From Syntrophomonadaceae bacterium (GTDB lineage Bacteria > Bacillota > Syntrophomonadia > Syntrophomonadales > Syntrophomonadaceae), in contig JAAYNQ010000093.1 of the NCBI GenBank assembly GCA_012520725.1, positions 1 through 64,000 of the forward strand: a DNA stretch of 64,000 nucleotides. Direction: 5' to 3'. Below the pieces are notes generated by a model. That model was not told the origin of the DNA and searched no databases. It was given only the letters and a program-made list of their open reading frames with translations. This document shows positions 1 through 8,742 of this stretch, piece after piece. Numbering within the stretch: position 1 is the stretch's first letter; each line of letters opens with the position of its first letter. Made by a program: the position numbers and the translations under genes.

Positions 1-1197
1 ATTATCCCGGGTGGAGGATATCCACATTTCATCATTAGCTATATTGCCTGGATCAACTGGATCGGGGGGATCCGGCGGGTTTTCGGGCTCATGGGGCTGT
101 TCCTCTTCCCAGGCTACATTTACCACCCAGCTGGCTACCCAGGCCGTAGTTCCGGAGCGGCTCACCTGAAACCAGCCATCCTTCTCAGCTAATACTGCCA
201 GGCGTTCACCCTGCAGAGCATTGGCTATTATATTATGCTGGGTGGAAGGGCCGTTCCGCAGGTTGACCTGGGATTCATTTACTACCACACTATGTATATC
301 TTTAATAGCTTTACTGCTGATGCTTACGGTCCGGGCAACAGCATCCCAGCCCACGCTGCTACCGAAGGCTTCTCCTACAAAGCGTACCGGAGCCAGGGTC
401 CGGTTCTGGGAGATCTTGGCCGGCACATCCAAAGGCCATTCCTTACCATTTACCGTAGGCTTGGTAGAGCCGATGGGCAGGACTACGGTAGTATCGCCTT
501 TTATAGCAGTTACCGTACGGGTATCATTATCCCAATCCACCTGGGCTCCCAAAGCCTCAAAGATGGCCCGCAGGGGAACCATAGTCCGGCCGTTTTCTAT
601 GATTGGTTCCACATCAAAATTCAATTTTTTCCCGTCCAAGTATACCACTGGATTTTGATTGCTGCCCACCGGAGTCTGTACATCAGAATTTCCACTCTGT
701 TCACTTGATCCCTTTGGCTTATCTGTATCAACTTTCTGGGTTAAAAAGGCGGCTATGTAACAATCTGATCCATCGGCATTCCGGACCTGATACCATTCCC
801 CACTGCTTCCTAATAGAGTCAGTACATCCCCCTCTTTTACCTGACCAACTATATCATAAGTAGTACCAGGGCCGGAGCGCAGGTTTACCGGGTTGCCTAT
901 GACCTTTACCTGTTCCAGCTGTTTTACTTCCAGGAAGGATTTGCTTACCCAACCAGTCAAACTCCCTTTGCTGATTTTATACCACTCATCCTGACTTTGC
1001 AGGATTTGCACTTCGGTGTCCTTAAGCAAATTGCCGTCAACGGTATAATTTATGCCCGGCCCTGATCTAACATTAACTACACTACCACTTATAATCCCTG
1101 TGGCGGCCAGGGCTGAGCTGTAAAGTGCCAGAACCATGGTAATACTCAAAGCAAATATTACCATTAAAATCCTTAAGCGGCCTAGTCCTTGTGACAT
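1..1197 (-). CDS. SH3-domain / copper-amine-oxidase-like N-terminal-domain cell wall protein, C-terminus beyond window (probable amidase)
   Basis: This minus-strand frame is open from ATG at 1197 to base 1 (399 codons, no stop), so the C-terminus lies outside the window. GGAGGG sits just upstream of the start. The N-terminus is a basic, hydrophobic signal peptide. Two bacterial SH3 repeats follow, each with the 'VNVRSGPG' or 'VNLRSGPG' signature (about residues 38-100 and 107-165). Next comes a copper-amine-oxidase-like N-terminal domain with 'GRTMVPLRAIFEALGA' (about 205-300), then a third SH3 repeat with 'VNLRNGPS', and a Pro/Asp-rich linker. In Clostridia this architecture usually ends in an N-acetylmuramoyl-L-alanine amidase domain; that part is inference because it is not in the window. 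It is probably secreted and bound to peptidoglycan. Confidence 0.85.
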   Translation of the reverse strand, partial: MSQGLGRLRILMVIFALSITMVLALYSSALAATGIISGSVVNVRSGPGINYTVDGNLLKDTEVQILQSQDEWYKISKGSLTGWVSKSFLEVKQLEQVKVIGNPVNLRSGPGTTYDIVGQVKEGDVLTLLGSSGEWYQVRNADGSDCYIAAFLTQKVDTDKPKGSSEQSGNSDVQTPVGSNQNPVVYLDGKKLNFDVEPIIENGRTMVPLRAIFEALGAQVDWDNDTRTVTAIKGDTTVVLPIGSTKPTVNGKEWPLDVPAKISQNRTLAPVRFVGEAFGSSVGWDAVARTVSISSKAIKDIHSVVVNESQVNLRNGPSTQHNIIANALQGERLAVLAEKDGWFQVSRSGTTAWVASWVVNVAWEEEQPHEPENPPDPPDPVDPGNIANDEMWISSTRDN

Positions 1198-1530
1198 TTT
1201 GGGATCCCTCCATATTTTTTTAGATTAAGTAAGTTTTATACGCCCCTACCCGGCCTGTCCAGCAGGGTTCGATTGATCTTTCTTGACAAAACCGGCTCAA
1301 AGGGGAGACTAACTCAGCTGGGCCTTCCCGCTACCTTAAAGTGTACGCAGATAAGTGTTCTCCAGTGACACACTATTAACCGTGCTTTACCAGGAGGCAG
1401 CTTCCCTGCTTACAGCATTTTTCTAATATTTATACTATTATCTTAAGACAAATCTTGCACTTATCAACAAATCTTTCTAAAAAAATAAAGGCCCTGGCCT
1501 TTATCTTATTGCTTTAGCTATAATTCGACT
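1198..1530 (-). other. 333-base intergenic leader upstream of the SH3 protein
   Basis: No gene was seen here. The LCP-gene terminator lies at 1485-1504. The remainder is a long leader for the SH3 protein, with GC-rich blocks between about 1240 and 1420. A TTGATA-like and an AAGATA/TATAAA-rich segment on the minus strand near 1410-1465 could hold a promoter, but no hexamer pair is convincing. Confidence 0.4.
1478..1504 (-). terminator. Rho-independent terminator of the LCP gene
   Basis: A near-perfect palindrome ATAAAGGCC/GGCCTTTAT (1485-1504) lies 27 bases past the LCP stop codon. Read on the minus strand it is followed by a run of T residues (plus-strand A7 at 1479-1485). Confidence 0.8.
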
Positions 1531-2850
1531 TTAGTTTTCTGGCTCTAAGTGATTATTTTCTGATTCCAAGCGCTGCTTCCACTCCTCGTCTTCCCAGTGA
1601 CCTTCCCTGATATACTCCTCTTCGTTTATTGCATTCCCTGGCTCTTCATAAGCATTTTCAAGGTCTGGATCGGGGTCAGTAGGAACATCCGATCCCTCTT
1701 CAGATGTATCCTCACTATAGCCTGATCCTGGATCAGCCAGCTCTTCAGGTGTATTATCATAGTCTGATCCGGAACCAGGCAGGCCTGATCCTTGCTCATA
1801 CCAGTCCCTTTCTTCTTCATTTAAATCGAGATCCTGGTCACTTGTGGATAAATCCTGCTCCTGCCCGGTATCGCTGTTTTCATCCGTTTCAGCTTTAGCC
1901 GGCATATAGCTAGTGGAAGCAGAAGACATAACCGCTACAATTTTCCCGGCAAACAATTGGTCCAAGAAATCAGTCATATCTACCCTATCAGCAATCCAAT
2001 AACTCTGTTCCATTAGCCCTTGTTCGTTATAAACCTCATAGAAGTGTCCCGGCAAGGTTTGAGTGCTTATGGAGGAAGAGCTGAACCCTGGAGCCCAACT
2101 GGCTATTCTTATAATATCTTTTAAACCCATATTGGTATTGACAAAACTCCGGGCTTCTTTAACCAAACCGGGTAGTTTGGGTATAGTCTTGGGTTGTAGA
2201 AGTTCATCCGCCAGTGCCACTAAAAATTCCTGTTGATGAGCAGTTCGATCGATATCCCCAAACAGATAGTCCCGAAAGCGGACAAAAGCCAGGGCATCAT
2301 AACCGTTTAGCTTTTGGGGTCCTGGATATAGATTTATGCCTTCACTGGGCTTGTACATGCGCTGGGGAACATTGATGCTTACTCCTCCGATCAGGTCTAT
2401 TATTTTTTCAAAGCCTTTGAAATCCGCTTCCACATAATAATCAATGTCCACACCCAAAAAGTCTTCTACTATATCTACTGCGTATTCCGGTCCCCCCACA
2501 AAATTTGCAGTACATATCTTATCCAGAGGGCTGCCTGGTACATTTACCCTGGTATCACGGGGGATGGATATAATTACAGCTTGATCTAATTTGGGATCTA
2601 TAGAAGCCAGCAGCATGGTATCAGAACGAGAATTATCTTCTCCGGGGCGGGCATCCACTCCCAAAATCAGGATATTGGTTCTCTCCCCATCCTGTTCGAC
2701 CATTTGCTTTTCCGGCTCCTCTTTTTCGGGCTTATTCCCATCGTTGTTGCCGGTGACATAAGCACTTATAGCTGATCCCATTACAAAAAACAGGCTAAAT
2801 ACCACCACAGCAATGGCAGTATATTTAAAATATAAAACCAATTTCTTCAT
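1531..2850 (-). CDS. LytR-CpsA-Psr (LCP) family glycopolymer transferase
   Basis: 439 aa. LCP proteins attach lipid-linked glycopolymers such as teichoic acids or secondary wall polysaccharides to peptidoglycan at the outer membrane face. A short cytoplasmic N-terminus is followed by one membrane anchor (about residues 9-31) and the LCP domain (about 57-225), with 'TNILILGVDAR', 'SRSDTMLLASID' and 'VRFRDYLFGDIDR' carrying the acidic and Arg residues used for pyrophosphate binding. The last ~120 residues are an Asp/Glu/Ser/Gly/Pro-rich tail, unusual for the family. The gene lies 35 bases downstream of the TagO-type gene on the same strand, and the two fit as polymer initiator and attachment enzyme. 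Family assignment is firm; the polymer substrate is inferred. Confidence 0.92.
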   Translation of the reverse strand: MKKLVLYFKYTAIAVVVFSLFFVMGSAISAYVTGNNDGNKPEKEEPEKQMVEQDGERTNILILGVDARPGEDNSRSDTMLLASIDPKLDQAVIISIPRDTRVNVPGSPLDKICTANFVGGPEYAVDIVEDFLGVDIDYYVEADFKGFEKIIDLIGGVSINVPQRMYKPSEGINLYPGPQKLNGYDALAFVRFRDYLFGDIDRTAHQQEFLVALADELLQPKTIPKLPGLVKEARSFVNTNMGLKDIIRIASWAPGFSSSSISTQTLPGHFYEVYNEQGLMEQSYWIADRVDMTDFLDQLFAGKIVAVMSSASTSYMPAKAETDENSDTGQEQDLSTSDQDLDLNEEERDWYEQGSGLPGSGSDYDNTPEELADPGSGYSEDTSEEGSDVPTDPDPDLENAYEEPGNAINEEEYIREGHWEDEEWKQRLESENNHLEPEN

Positions 2851-2885
2851 TATATAACAACCCCTGACCCAATCAAGCTTACACT

Positions 2886-3956
2886 CTACAATTCCACCTT
2901 GCCGGGTTTTCCCCGGCTTAATAGTTTAGCTCCTTCCTTGCTCTCTCCGGTTAATAGTCCCACCTTGTCGGCTCCTAAAACGATGATCAACAGCAATAGG
3001 CCTAATACCAACATGGCTTTGGGATTGGTAATAAAGCTTAAGGTAATTGCTACCCCACTAAAAAAGGCGCTGATGAGATAAATGGTAAAAACACTGCGAC
3101 GGTGACTCATCCCCATAGCCATCAGACGGTGATGAAGGTGATCCTTGTCCGGTTTGAAAATAGGAGCCTGTTTGTGAATCCGGCGCAATATGGCAAAAAA
3201 GGTATCAAAAATGGGAATGCCTAGAATCACAATAGGTATAAAAAGGGATATTAAAGCAGCGCTTTTAGCCGTTCCCAGGATAGCGATACCGGCCAGGACA
3301 AAGCCCAGAAAATTCGAGCCCCCATCCCCCATAAAGGTTTTGGCCGGATAAAAATTATAGGGTAAAAATCCCCCTATCCCTGCTGCCAGGATAAAAGCGC
3401 ATATTGCTACCGCTGCCTGTCCTTCCACCAGGGCTACGACCCCCATGGTGATGGCTGCAATAGCTGATACCCCTCCTGCCAATCCATCCAATCCATCAAT
3501 CAAGTTTATGGCATTGCTTACTCCCACTATCCATAAAAAAGTCAACGGCAGACTAAAATAACCCAGGTTCAACATTCCATCGAAAGGGTTGGTCAAAAAT
3601 TCCACCACTACCCCAAAATACATGGCTACTACTGCGGCGGCACATTGTCCCAGCAGTTTTACCCATGGTGAAAGCTGAAATATGTCATCCAGCATACCAA
3701 CAGAAAATACTATGCTGGCCCCCAGCAGCAAACCGGTAAAGGGACCCTGGGCCCCGACAAACAAGATAATACATATCATAAATGATAAATACATAGCCAG
3801 CCCGCCCAGCCTGGGCATGGTGTGTTGATGCACTTTTCTGGCTTCGGGCTTATCTACCGCTCCCAATTTGTAAGCAATTTTTATGACCAATGGCATGGAT
3901 ATAAAGGAAATAACTCCGGCTGCCAATATAATCAAAAATGTTGGAATCTCCAACAT
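2886..3956 (-). CDS. tagO: Undecaprenyl-phosphate GlcNAc-1-phosphate transferase (TagO/WecA/MraY family)
   Basis: 356 aa from ATG 3956. It transfers GlcNAc-1-P (or a related sugar phosphate) from UDP-sugar to undecaprenyl phosphate, the first step of wall-polymer synthesis. There are about ten membrane segments and the family motifs are intact: 'KVHQHTMPRLGG', 'GMLDDIFQLSP', 'NLIDGLDGLAGG', 'FMGDGGSNFLG' and the 'DKDHLHHRLMAMG' loop. An in-frame extension to 4010 exists, but GGGGGAGG directly precedes the 3956 ATG and family members begin at this point. It leads a two-gene unit with the LCP protein and is divergent from the DUF4330/polymerase genes. The exact sugar substrate cannot be told from sequence. 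Confidence 0.92.
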   Translation of the reverse strand: MLEIPTFLIILAAGVISFISMPLVIKIAYKLGAVDKPEARKVHQHTMPRLGGLAMYLSFMICIILFVGAQGPFTGLLLGASIVFSVGMLDDIFQLSPWVKLLGQCAAAVVAMYFGVVVEFLTNPFDGMLNLGYFSLPLTFLWIVGVSNAINLIDGLDGLAGGVSAIAAITMGVVALVEGQAAVAICAFILAAGIGGFLPYNFYPAKTFMGDGGSNFLGFVLAGIAILGTAKSAALISLFIPIVILGIPIFDTFFAILRRIHKQAPIFKPDKDHLHHRLMAMGMSHRRSVFTIYLISAFFSGVAITLSFITNPKAMLVLGLLLLIIVLGADKVGLLTGESKEGAKLLSRGKPGKVEL

Positions 3957-4167
3957 GGAATAACATCCTCCCCCATTATAGGCTAAAAATATTCTAACAC
4001 CGGCTACCAAGCTTGTCTATAAGACAGTTGAAGCCTAGCCCTTCTATCTCCCCTGAATGAAGCCTTTTCTACAATTATTACTAATTATATACAAAAAACT
4101 TTCACTTAGGCTAAAGGATAAAAATGTATGGAATCGGTAAGCTGTAATAGAATTTGCGGTCTATCTT

Positions 4168-4176
4168 TGCTATACT
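4168..4176 (+). promoter_or_regulatory. Possible extended -10 promoter for the DUF4330 operon
   Basis: TGCTATACT (an extended -10, TGnTATACT) lies 38 bases upstream of the ATG at 4214. The -35 position is poor, as expected when an extended -10 compensates. Confidence 0.4.
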
Positions 4177-4213
4177 GTGAAAAGTATGAAAATACAAAAG
4201 GGGGATGGCCCGC

Positions 4214-4696
4214 ATGATAGACGAAAAAGGGCGAATCTTGGGAAAAGTGAGTATAGTAGACCTGATTATTCTGCTGGTAATCGTAGCTCTGGCCTTTGCC
4301 TATCTGTACCGGGACCGGGCAGCAGATATCAGTCCGCAAGCTAAAACAGTAGTGGTTAAAGCAGTGTGTCCCAATGTGTATCCGGGGATAGAAAATAACC
4401 TGCAGGTAGGCGACACTCTGGTAGCCAGCGGTGCCCTTACCAATGCGAAGATTACCGAAATGAGAGTAGAGGAGGCTAACTGGTGTGTAGCCAATGCTGA
4501 GGGCCAAATGGTTTTATCCAAGAACCCATTCCGAAAGGATATTTTTCTTACTCTCGAAGGCCAAACAGCTCAGATTACACCAGCAGAAATAACTTTTGCC
4601 GGCCAAACCTTGCAGGCGGGCAAAGAAGATTTTTATATAAAAACCCAGAAAGTCTCCTTGCTGTCTACCATTATCTCCATAAGTATTGAGCCGTAG
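4214..4696 (+). CDS. DUF4330 domain membrane-anchored protein
   Basis: 160 aa. One N-terminal transmembrane helix (about residues 15-33, 'IVDLIILLVIVALAFAYL') follows the characteristic 'DEKGRILGKVSIVDL' start of DUF4330. The remainder is a predicted extracytoplasmic beta-rich domain. Its function is unknown; in Clostridia such genes often sit at the head of envelope-polysaccharide clusters, as here. ATG 4214 is preferred over ATG 4205 because AAAGGGGG lies about nine bases upstream of the former but abuts the latter. It is followed closely by the O-antigen-ligase-like gene, suggesting co-transcription. Confidence 0.8.
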   Translation: MIDEKGRILGKVSIVDLIILLVIVALAFAYLYRDRAADISPQAKTVVVKAVCPNVYPGIENNLQVGDTLVASGALTNAKITEMRVEEANWCVANAEGQMVLSKNPFRKDIFLTLEGQTAQITPAEITFAGQTLQAGKEDFYIKTQKVSLLSTIISISIEP

Positions 4697-4730
4697 TGCT
4701 GAGGATGATTTTTTGCTGGAGGCGAATAAT

Positions 4731-5981
4731 TTGGAAGCTATAAAAGCCAAAAGCTGGGGACTTGAACTGTATTTCATAGTATTATATGTTATCCTGGATT
4801 GGTTTTTTCGTCAGGTGGCATTTACCTCCCTGCAAGGTATATGGGATGAACTGTTATTTATTACTATAGTAGGAATTTGGATATACCGAAGCGCGGTAGA
4901 AGGATTACGCCCCCGTGGCAGCAGCATATTACTCCCCATACTTCTTTATGGGGCTTTGATGCTTTTCCTGTTTTTAATTAATTCTCCCAATGACGTGGTA
5001 GCTCTGGAAGGAATCCGGGTTATGCTGCAATATGTTTTCTGGTTTTTCCTGGGCTATAATCTCTTGTTTACCCGTATGCAGGCTAAATCCCTGGTGGATG
5101 TTTTCCTTCTGGCTTGCACCCTGGTGGCTTTATACGGTATTTATCAATATCTAAGCGGAGTTGAGATGCCCGCAGGGTGGGTGGATAGTACAGAAACTTC
5201 GATAACCACCAGAGTTTTTTCCATTATCGGTAGTCCCAATATACTGGGGAGTCTTATGGTGCTGGCTATGCCGGCAGCTTTTGCCATGTATTTTGGCAGC
5301 AATCAGGCCTTTAAGAAACTGGTTTATGCAGGCCTGCTTCTGGTCATGGCTGCTTGTCTGGTTCTAACCTTTTCCCGGGGAGCCTGGCTGGCTTTTATAT
5401 TGGAAGCTATATTGCTGGGTCTGTGGGTGGACAAGCGCATCCTGGTAGCTATGGTATTACTGGCGGTATTAACCCCGGCCCTGATGCCTACTGTTTATGA
5501 TCGCCTGGCCTATATGACCAGTCCTGAATACCTGGCTTCATCTGAACGGGGGGGGCGCTTGGGCCGCTGGGATAAAGCCCTGGATTACTGGCAGACTTCC
5601 CCGGCAGTAGGAGTGGGCCTGGGTGAATTTGGAGGAGCAGTAGCAGCCCGCTACTACCCGGAAGACAGTTTCTACGTAGACAACTGGTATTTAAAAGTAG
5701 GAACCGAAACGGGTTGGTTAGGATTAAGCGCTACTCTCTTGCTCTTTGTGATTGCTTTGAGAAAGGCCCGGCGTTCTCTGGATAGAACCCGGGATGATTA
5801 TATCCGCTGTATGGGGTTGGGGCTCTTCATCGGTATGATTGGAGTCCTGGCTCATAACGGGGTGGAAAATGTATTTGAGGTGCCCATGATGGCCTCTTAT
5901 TTCTGGTTTTTCCTGGGCTTTTTGCTGGCTCTGCCCTATTTGCCTGCTTCTGCTCCCCCATTAGAAACAGCGGAACCCTAG
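4731..5981 (+). CDS. O-antigen ligase / Wzy-type polymerase family membrane protein
   Basis: 416 aa from TTG 4731, preceded by GGAGG at 4718-4722 (8-base spacing). An upstream in-frame TTG at 4686 would overlap the DUF4330 stop codon but has no good ribosome site. About ten to twelve transmembrane helices are visible. The family's long extracytoplasmic loop carries 'SERGGRLGRWDKALDYW' and 'GVGLGEFGGAVAARYY' (about residues 265-315), as in Wzy_C proteins. Members polymerise or ligate lipid-linked oligosaccharides on the outer membrane face. Its position between DUF4330 and glycosyltransferase genes fits a wall-polymer polymerase; the polymer is not identifiable. Confidence 0.85.
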   Translation: MEAIKAKSWGLELYFIVLYVILDWFFRQVAFTSLQGIWDELLFITIVGIWIYRSAVEGLRPRGSSILLPILLYGALMLFLFLINSPNDVVALEGIRVMLQYVFWFFLGYNLLFTRMQAKSLVDVFLLACTLVALYGIYQYLSGVEMPAGWVDSTETSITTRVFSIIGSPNILGSLMVLAMPAAFAMYFGSNQAFKKLVYAGLLLVMAACLVLTFSRGAWLAFILEAILLGLWVDKRILVAMVLLAVLTPALMPTVYDRLAYMTSPEYLASSERGGRLGRWDKALDYWQTSPAVGVGLGEFGGAVAARYYPEDSFYVDNWYLKVGTETGWLGLSATLLLFVIALRKARRSLDRTRDDYIRCMGLGLFIGMIGVLAHNGVENVFEVPMMASYFWFFLGFLLALPYLPASAPPLETAEP

Positions 5982-6053
5982 GGCCTGAAAACTTAAACAG
6001 AAGCCTGAGTATTTCCAATAATCCTCCATCCATTTAGGGGATTAAAGCAAGGC

Positions 6054-6090
6054 CCACTACCTGCTCCGTCTGAATAGAAGCAGGTAGTGG
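6054..6090 (+). terminator. Hairpin between polymerase and glycosyltransferase genes
   Basis: A 12-base perfect inverted repeat CCACTACCTGCT/AGCAGGTAGTGG (6054-6065 and 6079-6090) with a 13-base loop, followed by a moderately T-rich stretch. It is either a terminator or an attenuating/processing hairpin within the operon. Confidence 0.5.
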
Positions 6091-6196
6091 ATCTTGTTCA
6101 TATAAAAAAGTGCTTTTCTTGCCAATAATTATATTTCGCGGGTTGGGACAGCTTATTCCTAAAGGAATAAAAAGTATAAAGACGGAGGAATACTTT

Positions 6197-7348
6197 TTGG
6201 ACATCGTATGTATATCTTCGGTAGACTGGGAACCGCTGTGGACCAGGAAACAGCAAATTATGTCTCGTCTGCCCCAAAATCATAGAATACTCTATGTGGA
6301 ACCTCCCATTTCCTTTTTGTCCCCTTTCAAGGATCCAGGGGTGGCTTTTAAGAAAGAAATGGCCAGGACCGGAATCAGGCCTTTAAACGAGAATATCTGG
6401 CTGCTTTCTCCGCCGGTAGTGCTTCCTTTTGCTAGCCGCTGGCCAGGGATTAATAGGCTCAATCAACGCCAGATAGCCCGAAGTATTAGAGCCGCTATGC
6501 AGCAATTGGGTTTTAAGCGCTGTGTCCTGTGGACTTACCTGCATACCAGTTGTCATTTATTAGGTCAGTTGGATGAGGTAATGCGGGTATATGACTGTGT
6601 TGATGAGCACTCCGCTTATGAGGGCTTTAACCCCAGTCTGGTAAAAGCTATGGAACGTCAATTGCTCAAGAGCTGTGATCTGGTTTTCTGCACCGCTCGG
6701 GGCCTCTATGAAAGTAAAAAGCCCTATTGTGAACGAATCTTTCTTTCCCCCAATGCAGCTGATATTGAGCATTTCCGCTTGGCTGACGATGCCAAGACTC
6801 CTATAGCAAGTGAACTCGAGAATCTACCCCGTCCTATTTTGGGATTCGTGGGAGCTATCAAGGAATGGATTGACCTGGACTTAATCCTTTACGCAGCTAG
6901 AAGCATGGAAACGGGATCGGTAGTAATGGTGGGGCCGGTAGGGGCTAATATCGATATTTCTCATCTGCAGCAAGAAGACAATATCCACTTTTTGGGACAT
7001 CGAGATCGCCAGTTATTACCCCGTTATCTAAAGGGCTTTGATGTATGCTTAAATCCCTTTCGGGAGAATGAACTTACCGCTACCGTAAGCCCCTTGAAAT
7101 TTTACGAATACCTGGCTTCCGGACGTCCTATCGCATCAGTGCCTATGCCGGAGATTATGGAATTTCAAAACCTGGTGGAATTCGGACAGGGTCCAAAAGG
7201 TTTCACCGCTGCCATAAACCGGGCTTTACAAGATAATCCGGAAAAGAAGGCCGCCCGCCTGCAGAAGGCCCGGGAAAATTCCTGGGAGAGCAGGGCCCAG
7301 TTCATGATTGAAATTATAGAAGGGTATTATAAAGCGAAAATAGGCTAG
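6197..7348 (+). CDS. Glycosyltransferase, GT4-like (TuaH-type)
   Basis: 383 aa from TTG 6197, which has GGAGG eight bases upstream (6184-6188). The longer in-frame version from 6110 adds residues that are not family-like. The opening 'SSVDWEPLWTRKQQIMSRL' is typical of a GT-B group that includes TuaH-like enzymes. The C-terminal half holds 'GFVGAIKEWIDLDLI', 'VMVGPVG', 'GFDVCLNPFRENELT' and 'SPLKFYEYLASGRPIASV', the nucleotide-sugar binding region with its Glu. It probably adds a sugar to a lipid-linked polymer intermediate at the inner membrane face. A related protein is encoded at 57313-58722, but that one appears to belong to a sporulation cluster. Confidence 0.85.
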   Translation: MDIVCISSVDWEPLWTRKQQIMSRLPQNHRILYVEPPISFLSPFKDPGVAFKKEMARTGIRPLNENIWLLSPPVVLPFASRWPGINRLNQRQIARSIRAAMQQLGFKRCVLWTYLHTSCHLLGQLDEVMRVYDCVDEHSAYEGFNPSLVKAMERQLLKSCDLVFCTARGLYESKKPYCERIFLSPNAADIEHFRLADDAKTPIASELENLPRPILGFVGAIKEWIDLDLILYAARSMETGSVVMVGPVGANIDISHLQQEDNIHFLGHRDRQLLPRYLKGFDVCLNPFRENELTATVSPLKFYEYLASGRPIASVPMPEIMEFQNLVEFGQGPKGFTAAINRALQDNPEKKAARLQKARENSWESRAQFMIEIIEGYYKAKIG

Positions 7349-7374
7349 TTTTTAATAATGGAGGAAGTTTGGCT

Positions 7375-8667
7375 ATGAAGAAGATTTGTATGTTTGGATT
7401 GGGTTTTGTAGGTTTGCCCCTGGCTTTGAGTTTTGCCATGCGAGGTTGTCAGGTAACCGGGGTAGATATTGATGAGCAACTGATAGATGATCTTAATAAA
7501 GGAATAACCCATCACCTGGAGTTTTACGAAGGAAAGAGTATACAGGAAATACTCCAGGAGCAGATGGCCCAGGGCCGTTTTCGGGCTATAAACGATGGCC
7601 CGGCCGCAATGCGTGACTCTGACCATATAATAGTAACTATCGGCATCCCGGTGGATGGACATAAACATGATATAAGCCCTCTTTTGGAGGTTTGCCGCAC
7701 GGTAGGGGCCGGGCTGAAAAAAGGTGATCTGGTATTAATCAGGAGTACAGTGATACCAGGCACCACTCGGGATCTTGTTCTCCCCCTCTTGGAAAAACAG
7801 AGCGGCCTTAGAGCAGGGCAGGATTTTTACCTGGCTTACTCCTCAGAAAGGATAGCCGAAGGCAGAGCTTTTCATGAGTTTGAACACATGCCGGCAGCTC
7901 TGGCTGGAATAGATGAGCCGAGTACCGAAAAAGCTCTGGAGTTAATGTCAATTGTTACCCGGGCTACTATCACCCAAGCCAGCTCTATGGAAGTGGTAGA
8001 AACCTCCAAGGTAATCGAAAACATCTCCCGGGATGTAGACATTGCCATGGTCAACGAATTTGCACGCTTCTGTAAGGCTATGGGGATAGATATCTTCGAG
8101 GTGGTAAGAGTAGCCAATACTCACCAGCGGGTACAACTATTAAATCCCGGACCGGGGGTGGGCGGGTATTGTCTGCCCAATGCCCTATTTTACCTCTTGC
8201 CTAAGGCGGAAGAGCTAGGGGTGGATCTTAATTTACTCACTACTGCCCGCCAGGTCAATGAGGCCATGCCTCGCTTTGTGGCGGACCTGGTTTTGCGCAA
8301 CTTACAGGTGCCTCCCAGCCAGTCCCGGATAGCCGTATTGGGCTTAGCCATGAAGGATTATTCCAATGATGACCGCATGAGTCCAGCTCTGGCGGTAATA
8401 GAATGCCTGCAAAAATCAGGCTGTACGGTAAAGGCTTTTGATCCGGCGGTGCCAAGCCGCTATGACTTCAAGGTAAATAGCCTGAAGGAGGCCTTGGCCG
8501 GTGCCCATGGCCTGGTATTGCTATCCCTGCAAAATGGAATTGAGCTTATGAATCTGGATCTGTTCCGGGAGCTTATGACTCCAGATCTGCCATTCATTGT
8601 GGATACCAAGAATTTTTATGATCCAGCTCTAATTAAAGAAAAGGGGTTCCGGCTGGAGCGTCTATAA
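7375..8667 (+). CDS. UDP-sugar dehydrogenase (UDP-glucose/GDP-mannose/UDP-ManNAc dehydrogenase family)
   Basis: 430 aa. It oxidises a UDP-hexose at C6 in two NAD-dependent steps to a uronic acid. The N-terminal Rossmann motif is 'GLGFVGLPLALSFAMRG' with 'GVDID'. The central dimer domain includes 'SSMEVVETSKVIENISRDVDIAMVNEFA' and the catalytic cysteine in 'GPGVGGYCLPNA' (about residue 266). The C-terminal binding domain has 'VLGLAMKDYSNDDRMSPA'. ATG 7375 has GGAGG at 7360-7364; TTG 7369 is too close to it. It is followed by murJ and csaB, so a uronic-acid-containing, pyruvylated wall polymer is plausible. Whether the substrate is UDP-glucose or UDP-ManNAc cannot be settled here. Confidence 0.87.
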   Translation: MKKICMFGLGFVGLPLALSFAMRGCQVTGVDIDEQLIDDLNKGITHHLEFYEGKSIQEILQEQMAQGRFRAINDGPAAMRDSDHIIVTIGIPVDGHKHDISPLLEVCRTVGAGLKKGDLVLIRSTVIPGTTRDLVLPLLEKQSGLRAGQDFYLAYSSERIAEGRAFHEFEHMPAALAGIDEPSTEKALELMSIVTRATITQASSMEVVETSKVIENISRDVDIAMVNEFARFCKAMGIDIFEVVRVANTHQRVQLLNPGPGVGGYCLPNALFYLLPKAEELGVDLNLLTTARQVNEAMPRFVADLVLRNLQVPPSQSRIAVLGLAMKDYSNDDRMSPALAVIECLQKSGCTVKAFDPAVPSRYDFKVNSLKEALAGAHGLVLLSLQNGIELMNLDLFRELMTPDLPFIVDTKNFYDPALIKEKGFRLERL

Positions 8668-8711
8668 GATCCTTCCGGTATTCTACTTGGATGGACCGGG
8701 GTTTATTAAAG

Positions 8712-8734
8712 GACTGCTCCCCATGGGAGCAGTC
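8712..8734 (+). terminator. Perfect 10-bp hairpin upstream of murJ
   Basis: GACTGCTCCC/GGGAGCAGTC with a three-base CAT loop ends eight bases before the murJ GTG codon. There is no T-run after it, so it may act as an RNA stem affecting murJ translation rather than as a classical terminator. Confidence 0.5.
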
Positions 8735-8742
8735 TGGTTAGG

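Noticed and set aside
221-863. Overlapping plus-strand open frames of 145, 157 and 86 codons
   Set aside because: They are antisense shadows of the SH3/copper-amine-oxidase-like gene, whose minus-strand frame is continuous and shows clear domains.
3975-3980. Minus-strand TATAAT just upstream of tagO
   Set aside because: It lies only about 20 bases before the start codon, leaving no room for a transcription start plus ribosome site, and has no matching -35.
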